Assembly (NCBI GenBank): GCA_016789785.1
Contig: JAEUQE010000048.1
Span: forward strand, 1-42,876
DNA from: Bryobacterales bacterium
Lineage (GTDB): Bacteria; Acidobacteriota; Terriglobia; Bryobacterales; Bryobacteraceae
DNA length: 42,876 bases
Reading direction: 5' to 3'
The stretch's first letter is position 1, and every line of letters starts with the position of its first letter. The translations under genes and the position numbers were made by a program. The notes below the pieces were generated by a model, which was not told where the DNA came from, did no database searches, and worked only from the letters and a program-made list of their open reading frames with translations. Shown one piece after another: positions 8,276 through 16,268 of this stretch.

Positions 8276-11200
8276 TCAGAAGCTGAATCGCAATGCGAGT
8301 TGTACGTTGCGCGGCAGATTCTCCTGCGCGTTGATGCTGCCGAACGCGGGATTGCCGAATCCACCATTGGGCGCGTCGAAGCGCACGGTGTTGAACACGT
8401 TGAAGAACTCGCCACGCAACTGCAGCGTGGATCGCTCCGTGATGGCGAAGTTCTTGAACAGCGAGAGATCGAAATTGCGCACACCATCCGTTCGTATGTC
8501 GGGCAGCGTTCGCGCCGTGGTGCCGAACTCAAACGGACCGGGCGCGGCGAAGACCGAAGCATCGAAATACGAAGCCAAGCGGTCGTGCACACGGCCCTCT
8601 TTCTTCGCGCTACGGCCCAGGTTGTTGGGACGGGTGGCGCCCGACGTGGTTGGCACTGCGTTCGTGATCACCAGCGGCTGGCCGCTCTGGAACGTCGTGA
8701 TGCCGTTCAGTTGCCATCCGCCCAGAACCAGCTTCGCGGCTTTCGGGGCGTTACCGCGCGCGACCGGAATTTCCCACACATAGCTGATGACCAGCCGCTG
8801 CGCGACGTCCTGCGTGGCAATCGCACGATCGAGACGCCGGTTGTAGGTGTCCTGGAATCCAGGTGACGGGTCGAGAAAACTGGTGAGGAATGGCGAGGTA
8901 TCGGTCAGGATCTTGCCCATCGTGTACGCGCCAAGAACACTGAATCCATGGCTCAGCCGCTTGTTGACCTTCATCTGAAGTGAATGGTAAGACGACGAGC
9001 CGATGCCCGCGAGATTGTTCGTCAGGCCGACGAACTGGGGAAACGGCCGCAGCAGTTGCAGTCTGGTGGTTGTTGCTGCGCTCAACGGGCCCGGACTTGC
9101 GAACGCGCGAAACGGATTCGGCACCTGTTGCAACAGTGTGGCTCCCTGCGCAAGAAATCGCGAATCGAGTTGATTGATGGCGACAGGCGCCGGCAGTGCC
9201 GTCCCCTTGCTGCCTGCATAAGCCACGTCGAACAGCAGATTCTCCATCAGTTCGTATTGCACATTCATGCTCCACTGCTGGCTGTAACCGATGGGATCGT
9301 GACGCAACAGCGTTCCGAAGCTCTCGCCCACGCCCGTTGCCAGACCGCCGCTCGCGCCGGGCGGGCGGATCACACCGGATGGGAAGGGGTCGCGCAACAC
9401 ACCCACTGGGTTGATGCCATCCACGGAACTGAAGAAAGTCGTCGTGGCAGCGAAGCCCTGATTCGAGTTGTTGACGTAGCGGCTGGTGGTGGGGAGGTAG
9501 GTGAGGCCGTAGCCCGCGCGAATCGCAAGCTTCTGCGACAGCGAGTAAGCAAGGCCGATGCGCGGTCCGAAGTTGTTCCAGTCAATATCCTGCTGCTTGC
9601 GCGGATTGCCATTCACACCGACGAACTCCAGGCCCCCTTGCAAGCCCGCGATGCCTGTGGGTCCGGCAAGTGGAGATGGCGCATTCGGATTGAAGTAGCT
9701 CAGCCGGTTGAAGCGCTCCCAGCGCGGCGTTTCCACATCCCAACGCAGACCGAGATTCAACGTCAGCCGGTTGTTCACGCGAATGTCGTCCTGAACGAAG
9801 AGGCCGTGATAAAGCTGTGGCGACGCCGACGGTTCGAGAATTATGATGTTGCCACTGGCCGGATTGCCGAGCAGGAAGCTTGCAAAAGAGTTCCCGCCGC
9901 CACCGGTCTGCGCATTCGGCCCGCGCGTGAAACCGACGTTGAACGCGAATTGTCCCGCCGCTGTGCCGTTGTTCACCCAGTTGGCTCGATACACGCGCCA
10001 GTCCGTGCCGAACTTCATCGAGTGGCGTCCCCGCACACGGTGCACCGTACCGGCCAGCCCATGCACTTCGGCGATCCGTTCGAAAAGATGATTCGAACTC
10101 AAGCCGAGATAGCCGGCAGGGGTGATTCGCGGCAATGAGCTATCCTGCCTCGCGGCGGAGAATGCGGCGGGCCAGCCGAACTGCGTGAGGTCCGTACCGG
10201 TGCTGCGAGGCTCGCGAACGTTGCTCTGCCTCGTGAAGCCGTAGCGGATGTTCACCGTCGTGCTTGGCGAGAGGGTGAGCGTGTCGTCAATCACACCATT
10301 GTGATTGCGGATCTGCTGCGCGAATACGCCCGGCGAAGCGATGTTGCCGAACCAGTCCGGCAGCAGCCCGTCGTTGTGATTGTAAGAGTAGCGCCCGAAG
10401 AGCCGGTGCGTATCGGAGAAGAGATGGTCGATACGGCCCGTCGCCTGATGTTCCTGATCGGTTGCCGATGCGTTGCTGATGAAGTTGTTGGTGCCCGAAG
10501 TGTTGGCCTCAGGCCACAGCCTGGAGAGGCTTTGCGACACCGGGTCGATGCGGCTTGCGGGAATCCGATTTCCCGGAAACGGCGTGCGAGTGAACGTGTT
10601 GCCCGTCTGCTGCGCGTTCAACGGATCGTAGATGTTCTGGGCGAATTGCCCGCTTTTCTCCGCGCCCGTAGGCGTGATGCCCGAAAGGAACGAGCCGCGC
10701 CGGTTCTCAATGCCTTCATAGTTGGCGAAGAAGAACGTCTTGTCGCGGACAATGCGTCCACCCACGCGCCCGCCGAACTGGTTGTAGACGAAGTGGCCCC
10801 GTCCCACACCTGCGCGGTTGCTGAAAAAGTTGTTGGCGTCGAGGTTGCGGTTGCGCAGAAACTCGAATACGCTCCCGTGCAGTTCGTTGCTGCCGCTACG
10901 CGTCGCATACGTCACCACACCACCACTCGTGCGCCCGTACTCGGCATCGAAGAGATTCGTGCGCACGCGAAACTCCTGTGTCGCATCAATCGAGGGGATG
11001 AAGGCGATCTGATTCTGACAGCACAGCGCCAGCGGCACACCGTCCACCAGCACGTCGTTGTGCGCGCTCATGCCGCCATTCACCACCATGTTTGCCGTAG
11101 CGGCCTGGATCAGCGCCGCCCGCCCGTCGGGCACGCCAATGCCGAACCCGGAGCCAGGCACCACGCCCGTGGATAGCGCCGCCAGCGCCACCACGTTGCG

Positions 11201-11638
11201 TCCGTTCAGCGGCAGTTCCAGGATCTTGCGATTCTCGATCGCCTGGCCCAGCGACGCTTCACTGGTATCGAGCAGAGGAGGCTCGGCCGTCACCTCGATC
11301 GCTTCCGACACGGTGCCCAAAGTAAGTTGGACATCCACTCTCGCGCGCTGGCCCACTTGCAGCGTGACCCCGTTTCGAACATACCTGCGGAATCCGGCCA
11401 TTTCCGCAGTCAGTTGATAGTCACCCGGAGTGAGCTGGCCAATGAGAAAGGCTCCTCCTGAGTCCGTAATGGCCTCACGGGTAGCGCCGGTGCCGCTGTT
11501 CCGCAGACTCACTTTCGCGTTTGCAATCGCCGCGCCCTGCTCATCGGCGACCAGGCCCGAAAGTTCCGCGGTGGTGGATTGTGAGTGCGCCAGCCCTGCC
11601 GTGGCGAGAAGGCAGATCAACGCAAGTGAAGTTCGCAT
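8276..11638 (-). CDS. TonB-dependent receptor, Oar-like, with N-terminal carboxypeptidase-regulatory domain
   Basis: 1120 residues from ATG 11636-11638, which follows GAAGG and opens a signal peptide (MRTSLALICLLATAGLAHSQ). The longer reading adds 29 residues that are not signal-like. Order of domains: CarboxypepD_reg beta-sandwich (about 25-105, ELSGLVADEQGAAIANAKVSLRN), linker typical of this class (TLGTVSEAIEVTAEPPLLDT), plug (about 125-230, with LPLNGRN and VLVDGVPL), then a large outer-membrane barrel ending in the terminal aromatic signature LALRFSF. Such receptors replace SusC in acidobacteria and bring large molecules across the outer membrane. It is the promoter-proximal gene of the operon that continues with propeller and sulfatase genes, which points to glycan uptake. 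Ligand unknown. Confidence 0.92.
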   Translation of the reverse strand: MRTSLALICLLATAGLAHSQSTTAELSGLVADEQGAAIANAKVSLRNSGTGATREAITDSGGAFLIGQLTPGDYQLTAEMAGFRRYVRNGVTLQVGQRARVDVQLTLGTVSEAIEVTAEPPLLDTSEASLGQAIENRKILELPLNGRNVVALAALSTGVVPGSGFGIGVPDGRAALIQAATANMVVNGGMSAHNDVLVDGVPLALCCQNQIAFIPSIDATQEFRVRTNLFDAEYGRTSGGVVTYATRSGSNELHGSVFEFLRNRNLDANNFFSNRAGVGRGHFVYNQFGGRVGGRIVRDKTFFFANYEGIENRRGSFLSGITPTGAEKSGQFAQNIYDPLNAQQTGNTFTRTPFPGNRIPASRIDPVSQSLSRLWPEANTSGTNNFISNASATDQEHQATGRIDHLFSDTHRLFGRYSYNHNDGLLPDWFGNIASPGVFAQQIRNHNGVIDDTLTLSPSTTVNIRYGFTRQSNVREPRSTGTDLTQFGWPAAFSAARQDSSLPRITPAGYLGLSSNHLFERIAEVHGLAGTVHRVRGRHSMKFGTDWRVYRANWVNNGTAAGQFAFNVGFTRGPNAQTGGGGNSFASFLLGNPASGNIIILEPSASPQLYHGLFVQDDIRVNNRLTLNLGLRWDVETPRWERFNRLSYFNPNAPSPLAGPTGIAGLQGGLEFVGVNGNPRKQQDIDWNNFGPRIGLAYSLSQKLAIRAGYGLTYLPTTSRYVNNSNQGFAATTTFFSSVDGINPVGVLRDPFPSGVIRPPGASGGLATGVGESFGTLLRHDPIGYSQQWSMNVQYELMENLLFDVAYAGSKGTALPAPVAINQLDSRFLAQGATLLQQVPNPFRAFASPGPLSAATTTRLQLLRPFPQFVGLTNNLAGIGSSSYHSLQMKVNKRLSHGFSVLGAYTMGKILTDTSPFLTSFLDPSPGFQDTYNRRLDRAIATQDVAQRLVISYVWEIPVARGNAPKAAKLVLGGWQLNGITTFQSGQPLVITNAVPTTSGATRPNNLGRSAKKEGRVHDRLASYFDASVFAAPGPFEFGTTARTLPDIRTDGVRNFDLSLFKNFAITERSTLQLRGEFFNVFNTVRFDAPNGGFGNPAFGSINAQENLPRNVQLALRFSF

Positions 11639-11741
11639 GCCTTCGCAAAGCGTAGTCCGATTCGCACCAGGATGGAAGTCCACAACCGTTCGGCCACACA
11701 CCAAACAGACCCGTAACTGTTTCAAACATCAAATACTTGGT
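11639..11741. promoter_or_regulatory. Divergent intergenic region between receptor operon and wHTH gene
   Basis: These 103 bases must hold the promoters of two divergent units. I found no convincing -35/-10 pair for the receptor operon. On the plus strand TATGAT (11741-11746) resembles a -10 box but overlaps the presumed ATG of the next gene. A short inverted repeat TTGG-N7-CCAA lies at 11737-11751. Both are weak. Confidence 0.35.
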
Positions 11742-13085
11742 ATGATTCCAAACGTGCTCCAGACAGGTGCAGCCGAGGCCCGACGGGCGGCTCTGGAAGA
11801 GGTTCTCAACAGCCGGACCTTCGACCGTAGCGATCAGCTCAAGGCGTTCCTGCGCTACGTGTGTGAGATGGACACGGAGGGCCGCGGCGCCGAACTGAAC
11901 GAGTATCTCATTGGTGTGGAAGTTCTCGGCCGCCCCGATGGCTACTCTCCTGCCGAAGATGCGATCGTCCGCAATCGTGCGTTCGCGTTGCGGCGGAAGC
12001 TGGAAGAATACTACACACGCGAGAATGGTCAAGCGCGGATTCGCATCGAGATCCCGCGTGGTCAATACGCCCCGCGGTTCCACACAGTGACAGCGTCGCC
12101 AGTGACAGTGCCGCCAGTGACAGGGCCGCTAGCGACGGAACTGCCGGCATCCGCGCCTCCCGAGATTACGCCTGCGCTTGAAGAGCACACTCTGCCGCCC
12201 GCGCCAAACATCCGTCGTATCGCGGCGATCAGCTTCGCCATCGGTCTCGCCGTGGCGTCGATCGGTTGGGCAACATGGCGATCGTTGGAACAGCAAGCCA
12301 AAGTGCCCGCTGCCCTCCGTGCGGCGTGGGGTCCGCTCTTGAATGGCCCGGAAGCAACGTTCGTCCACATCTCGTCGCCACTGCACCTGTTTGTGCGGCC
12401 CAACGAAACGCGCATGCCTGGCGAACGTCCGCAAATCGACTCGGGCGCGCTCCAGCGCTGGTATCGCGAGATCCCTTCGCTGCCGCCCGCAAACGAACTC
12501 TTCGTCCGGCCGACGCCCAACGCACCACTGTGGGGCGACGCGATGTCCATGTCGATCGTCGGCCGCGTGCTCGAACGGTCCGGAGTCCCATGGGATGTGC
12601 TTCCGAGCCGCGTGGCTGCCGAGCCCCTGATCCGCAAGCGCAACGCGATCGTGCTCGGAAGACCCGAGTACAGCAGACTCGTTGCAAAGCTGATGCAGCG
12701 GCAGCCGTTGACGGTCGACTATCATCCCGGGCTTCGCGAGTACGCTATCCGCGAAGTCAGCAACGATCAGTGGTTGCTTCCCAAGTACGGCGCCAATGAT
12801 TATGCCGATGTCGTCTACGGCCTGATCACCGTGTTGCCGAGCGAGGGCTCACCCGGCGGCGAACACCGCACGGTCATCCTTACTGGAACAAACTCAGCCG
12901 GAGCCCAGGCCGCCGCGGAGTTCTGGACTTCCGCACGCGAACTCGCATCTCTGCGGGAACGCATGGGCGCGTTCCCGGCGAGCTATCAGGTTGTGGTGCG
13001 CGCGACCGCCAGCGCGACCATGGCGCTCGACATCTTCTACGAGACGCACCGCGTGGTGACACCCGCTGGCACACGAGGCGAGTAG
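11742..13085 (+). CDS. Membrane protein with N-terminal winged-helix-like domain (acidobacterial type)
   Basis: 447 residues from ATG 11742. Residues about 12-113 read like the N-terminal domain found in many acidobacterial membrane regulators: SDQLKAFLRYVCE, LNEYLIGVEVLGRPDGYSPAEDAIVRNRAFALRRKLEEYY and IRIEIPRGQYAPRF. It is thought to be a DNA-binding wHTH. A Pro/Thr/Val-rich linker (about 114-155) is encoded by imperfect 15-base repeats near 12087-12145. One transmembrane helix follows (about 158-178), then a 270-residue external domain I do not recognise. This predicts a one-component sensor with a cytoplasmic DNA-binding end. It is divergent from the receptor operon and directly abuts the patatin gene. 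There is no Shine-Dalgarno before ATG 11742; GTG 11754 is a possible start. Confidence 0.7.
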   Translation: MIPNVLQTGAAEARRAALEEVLNSRTFDRSDQLKAFLRYVCEMDTEGRGAELNEYLIGVEVLGRPDGYSPAEDAIVRNRAFALRRKLEEYYTRENGQARIRIEIPRGQYAPRFHTVTASPVTVPPVTGPLATELPASAPPEITPALEEHTLPPAPNIRRIAAISFAIGLAVASIGWATWRSLEQQAKVPAALRAAWGPLLNGPEATFVHISSPLHLFVRPNETRMPGERPQIDSGALQRWYREIPSLPPANELFVRPTPNAPLWGDAMSMSIVGRVLERSGVPWDVLPSRVAAEPLIRKRNAIVLGRPEYSRLVAKLMQRQPLTVDYHPGLREYAIREVSNDQWLLPKYGANDYADVVYGLITVLPSEGSPGGEHRTVILTGTNSAGAQAAAEFWTSARELASLRERMGAFPASYQVVVRATASATMALDIFYETHRVVTPAGTRGE

Positions 13086-15254
13086 GTGCGCTTCTGCTTC
13101 CTCTTCCTGTTTCTGATTCCCCAGTGGTGCGAGGCGCAGACTCCCACCGTCACACGCCCGAAAATCGGACTCGTGCTTGAAGGCGGTGGCGCGCTTGGGC
13201 TTGCACACATCGGAGTCCTGGAGTGGCTGGAAGAGAACCGGGTCCCCGTTGATCTGATCACCGGCACAAGTATGGGCGCGTTGATCGGCGGGCTCTACGC
13301 AAGCGGCATGAGCACCCGCGAGTTGCGCGAACTCATCACGGCCATTGACTGGGATGTCACCCTCGGCGGCCAGGTGCCCTTCACCGCGCTCTCCTATCGC
13401 CGCAAAGAAGATCGCATCGCATATCCCAACCGCCTCGAATTCGGACTCCGCAACGGCGTGCAGTTTCCTGCCGGATTGAATTCAGGCCATCAGATCGGGC
13501 TCATCCTCAGCCGTGCGACGCTGGGCTATCCCAATCTCACCTCGTTTGACGATCTACCGGTCCCGTTTCGAGCCGTCGCCGTCGAGTTGATCTCGGGCAA
13601 GGAAGAAGTGTTTGACAAAGGCTCGCTCGCAGACGCGTTGCGCGCAAGCATCTCGATGCCGGCGGTCTTCGCTCCCGCGGTGCGCGACGGCAAGGTATAC
13701 ACCGATGGCGGCAGCTTGAACAATCTGCCTGTGGATGTGGCCAAACGCATGGGCGCCGATGTGCTGATTGCCGTGCACCTCGCAACCGGGCCCGTTGATC
13801 CCAAGCAGCTTTCCACACTGACGGGCACGCTGGGGCGCACGGTCGCGATCGTCGTCAGCAACAATGAACTGCGCAACATGCAGCTTGCCGATATCCTGAT
13901 CACTGCGGATTTGAAGGGCTTCACATCAGCCGACTACAAACTCGCAGGATCGATCATCGCCAAGGGCCGTGATGCCGCGGGCGCAAAGAAGGGCATCCTC
14001 TCACGGTTGCAGTTGGACGCAGCACCCTATCAAGCGCTCCTCGATCAGCGAAGAAAAGCGCGTTCTGCCATTCCGCGGCAGGTCAGTAGCGTCAAAGTGG
14101 AGGGCACCACACCTCAACTGGAACGTTCCATCGAGAAGACACTGCGCCCGTTTCTCAACACACGGCTGCAGACAGCTCTCATTGAGCGCGAGCTCACACG
14201 CATTGCCGGGCTCGGCAGATACGACAGTCTCGCCTACCGCATTCAGGACTTGCAGGGCGCACCGGCACTTTGGATTCGGGCGCAGGAGAAACTGCATGGC
14301 CCGCCGTTCTTTCAGCCCGCGGTGGAGATTGATGGCAAGGATCAATCGAACGTCGGGTTTCTGTTTCTGAGCCGCTTTACCGCGCTTGACCTCGGCGGCT
14401 TTCGATCAGAGTGGCGCACGGATGTCGCATTCGGTTCGCGTTACGGCATCACGAGCGAGTACTACCGGCCGCTCACCGAATCGAGCCGCGTGTTCATCGC
14501 GCCACGGGCCTTTGCGCAGAACTCGCGCTATGAAGTGTACGAGAATCAGGACCGCATCGCCGACTACCGGCTTCGCGAGTATGGCCTCGGCGGCGATGTG
14601 GGAGTGAACTTCAGCCGCTTCGCGGAATTGCGCGCGGGCTACACGCTGGGACGTTTGAGCGCGGATCGCGACATCGGCTCACCGGTGTTTCCGGATATCG
14701 GCTTCCGCAATGATGTGGCCACGTTCCGCTTCGCTTATGAAGGTCAGGATGACGCGGTGATCGCGCGGCGCGGCATTCGCATTCTGGCAAGCCTGAAACA
14801 TTTTCCCGAATCTACGTTGCCGGCGCTTTCGCAAGCCGAATTGCGCATTACGGCGGCCAAGCCCATCAGTCCGCGAGCGTCTTTTCTCGGCGGTGTCTCC
14901 GGCGGAACGTCGTTCGACTCGCGCGACGCCGGCATCCGGGGCTTCTCCTTCGGAGCACCGATTCGCCTTGGCGCATACGGACCGAATGAGTTGCGTGGCC
15001 ACGAGTACTTCCTGTTGACGGCCGGCTATCTCCGCGAGCTGATCACATTGCCTCCGCTGGCGGGCGACAAGCTGTACTGGACAACGTTCTATCAGGCTGG
15101 CCGCATGTACGGCGCGCAGTTTCATCGCGGCGTGCCGATGAGCCTGTCGAGCGTGCTGGTCGCGAAGACGCTGCTGGGTCCGATCTACCTTGGCGGCAGT
15201 TGGGGCGATCGCGGCCACCGGCGCTGGTACTTCGGGCTCGGACGGGTGTTCTAA
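13086..15254 (+). CDS. Patatin-like phospholipase with POTRA and outer-membrane barrel (PlpD-like, type Vd)
   Basis: 722 residues from GTG 13086, immediately after the preceding stop and behind GAGGCGAG. A signal peptide (about 1-17) leads into a patatin domain. LVLEGGGALGLAHIGVLEWL forms the oxyanion loop, GTSMG (60-64) holds nucleophile Ser62, and DGGSLNNLPV (from Asp207) completes the Ser-Asp dyad. About residues 325-400 look like one POTRA domain (VSSVKVEGTTPQLERSIEKT, TRIAGLGRYDSLAYRIQD). The remainder is a 16-strand-type barrel resembling BamA/FhaC, ending in the aromatic signature YFGLGRVF. Order and length match Pseudomonas PlpD (about 728 residues), the prototype of type Vd secretion, in which the lipase is carried to the surface by its own barrel. 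The last 234 bases are duplicated just downstream. Confidence 0.9.
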   Translation: MRFCFLFLFLIPQWCEAQTPTVTRPKIGLVLEGGGALGLAHIGVLEWLEENRVPVDLITGTSMGALIGGLYASGMSTRELRELITAIDWDVTLGGQVPFTALSYRRKEDRIAYPNRLEFGLRNGVQFPAGLNSGHQIGLILSRATLGYPNLTSFDDLPVPFRAVAVELISGKEEVFDKGSLADALRASISMPAVFAPAVRDGKVYTDGGSLNNLPVDVAKRMGADVLIAVHLATGPVDPKQLSTLTGTLGRTVAIVVSNNELRNMQLADILITADLKGFTSADYKLAGSIIAKGRDAAGAKKGILSRLQLDAAPYQALLDQRRKARSAIPRQVSSVKVEGTTPQLERSIEKTLRPFLNTRLQTALIERELTRIAGLGRYDSLAYRIQDLQGAPALWIRAQEKLHGPPFFQPAVEIDGKDQSNVGFLFLSRFTALDLGGFRSEWRTDVAFGSRYGITSEYYRPLTESSRVFIAPRAFAQNSRYEVYENQDRIADYRLREYGLGGDVGVNFSRFAELRAGYTLGRLSADRDIGSPVFPDIGFRNDVATFRFAYEGQDDAVIARRGIRILASLKHFPESTLPALSQAELRITAAKPISPRASFLGGVSGGTSFDSRDAGIRGFSFGAPIRLGAYGPNELRGHEYFLLTAGYLRELITLPPLAGDKLYWTTFYQAGRMYGAQFHRGVPMSLSSVLVAKTLLGPIYLGGSWGDRGHRRWYFGLGRVF
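15021..15254 (+). repeat. Source copy of a 234-base direct repeat (3' end of patatin gene)
   Basis: This stretch encodes the final 77 residues of the patatin protein. It recurs at 15318-15551 with a constant offset of 297 bases and no gaps; I count 8 differences, about 97 percent identity. The repeat begins at GCCGGC and includes the stop codon (TAA here, TGA in the copy). Confidence 0.95.
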
Positions 15255-15317
15255 GCGGCCTCTGCTTGCGTAGCGCCACGGCGATTCGCGCGTGGCACGT
15301 GATCGGGTCACCAGTGC

Positions 15318-15551
15318 GCCGGCTATCTCCACGAGCTGATCACATTGCCTCCGCTGGCAGGCGACAAGCTGTACTGGACAACGTTCTATCAGGCAGGCCG
15401 CATGTACGGCGCGCAGTTTCATCGCGGCGTGCCGATGAGCCTGTCGAGCGTGCTGGTGGCGAAGACGCTGCTGGGTCCGATCTACCTTGGCGGCAGTTGG
15501 GGCGATCGCGGCCACCGGCGCTGGTACTTTGGGCTCGGGCGCGTGTTCTGA
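15318..15551 (+). pseudogene. Duplicated 3' fragment of the patatin/barrel gene
   Basis: The fragment repeats the last barrel strands of the upstream protein (GDKLYWTTFYQAGRMYG to YFGLGRVF) and ends in TGA. An in-frame TGA lies just upstream in the non-homologous part (about 15301), and the only internal start is a TTG at 15345 that would give 68 residues. A functional product is therefore unlikely. Of the seven differences before the stop, six are silent and one changes Arg to His (CGC to CAC at 15332). That pattern suggests the fragment descends from a second gene that was under protein-level selection before most of it was lost, rather than from a fresh copying event. The 63 bases between the copies (15255-15317) and those after the second copy are only weakly alike. 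Confidence 0.85.
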
Positions 15552-15599
15552 GGCGCTGGTCGCGCGGCCAACGCCTCTGGCGAAGCAGCCTCACGTCAT
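15546..15599 (+). repeat. Dispersed 54-base repeat, copy A, spanning a stop codon
   Basis: This 54-base stretch starts at TTCTGA, the last codon and stop of the patatin fragment. It matches 42312-42365 without gaps at 44 of 54 positions by my count. Both copies contain the small hairpin CGCC-TCY-GGCG and end in CACGTCAT. The other copy also begins exactly at a Phe codon plus TGA, of an unrelated gene. It may be a REP-like or terminator-associated element. The rest of the gap, 15600-15681, shows nothing I can name. Confidence 0.7.
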
Positions 15600-15681
15600 G
15601 GACTCCAGCGAGCGTTCACCACTGTTCGACGTTTCGGCCTCCGCAAGGTCGCAGGGGCACATTACGGTTTGGGCAGAACGG

Positions 15682-16245
15682 TTACGCGCGAGCGGCAGCG
15701 TGACCAGTCAATCCGCTGGCGAACTCCACGTGATGACGCACACTCTGCCGGTTCGCGGCTGACCCCGCGCCGTCGTGAAAGCGCACTGCCAACTCTTCCA
15801 CGGCGCGAGGGTCCAACACGTTCTGCGCCATGCGGAAGAGCACGTTGTCTTCTTTCCAGATGTGATTGCGCAGCAGGCCGATGTAGTCGCCAGCATGTTG
15901 CCGGATCGACGCACATGCGGCGGAATCACCGCCCCGCGCCTGGGGCAACCGGTCGCGAATCGCCGCCAGAAGTTCGCGCCCCAATGTGTGCTCATAGAGC
16001 ATCATGCCGATCGGGCCGCCTTCCACCGGCACTCCGTGTTGCGCCATTGCGGGGAACAGCGCTTCCTCTTCCTTGTAGTGGTGATGGCCATCCGCGAACT
16101 CGACGAAGAACGCCAGTGCTTGCGCCACGAAGTCCGCGGGGAACATGTCGTTGTCCTGCGCAAGCCGCTCTTCCAATGCCGACATTACCTTCTCAATCAA
16201 ACGATGGTCGTTCATGAGTTCGTTCACGGGATGTTGTTCGGGCAT
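15682..16245 (-). CDS. Hemerythrin HHE-domain protein
   Basis: 187 residues from ATG 16243-16245, which has a good ribosome site (AAAGGAGAA) 5' to it; the longer reading adds nine unlikely residues. The four-helix hemerythrin ligands are visible: His14 (NDHRLIEKV), the HHHYKEEE segment (His54-56, Glu59/60), His86 (YEHTLGREL) and His128-x3-Glu132 (RNHIWKEDNVLF). They predict a diiron centre that binds oxygen or NO, or takes part in Fe-S repair as in the RIC/YtfE group. It is the last gene of the respiratory operon, 23 bases after the chaperone gene, so a role in protecting or maturing the Fe-S and Mo enzymes is reasonable but inferred. It lacks a signal peptide, so it should be cytoplasmic. 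Confidence 0.88.
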   Translation of the reverse strand: MPEQHPVNELMNDHRLIEKVMSALEERLAQDNDMFPADFVAQALAFFVEFADGHHHYKEEEALFPAMAQHGVPVEGGPIGMMLYEHTLGRELLAAIRDRLPQARGGDSAACASIRQHAGDYIGLLRNHIWKEDNVLFRMAQNVLDPRAVEELAVRFHDGAGSAANRQSVRHHVEFASGLTGHAAARA

Positions 16246-16268
16246 ATGTTCTCCTTTGCAAGTGCAGT

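Noticed and set aside
8269..8592. Upstream extension of the single-propeller BNR gene
   Set aside because: The extra 108 residues lie on the receptor's C-terminus in another frame, and a clear signal peptide starts at 8268.
15345..15551. 68-codon gene starting at TTG in the duplicated fragment
   Set aside because: It is homologous to the end of the patatin barrel only, with no upstream signal or ribosome site; kept as a pseudogene fragment.
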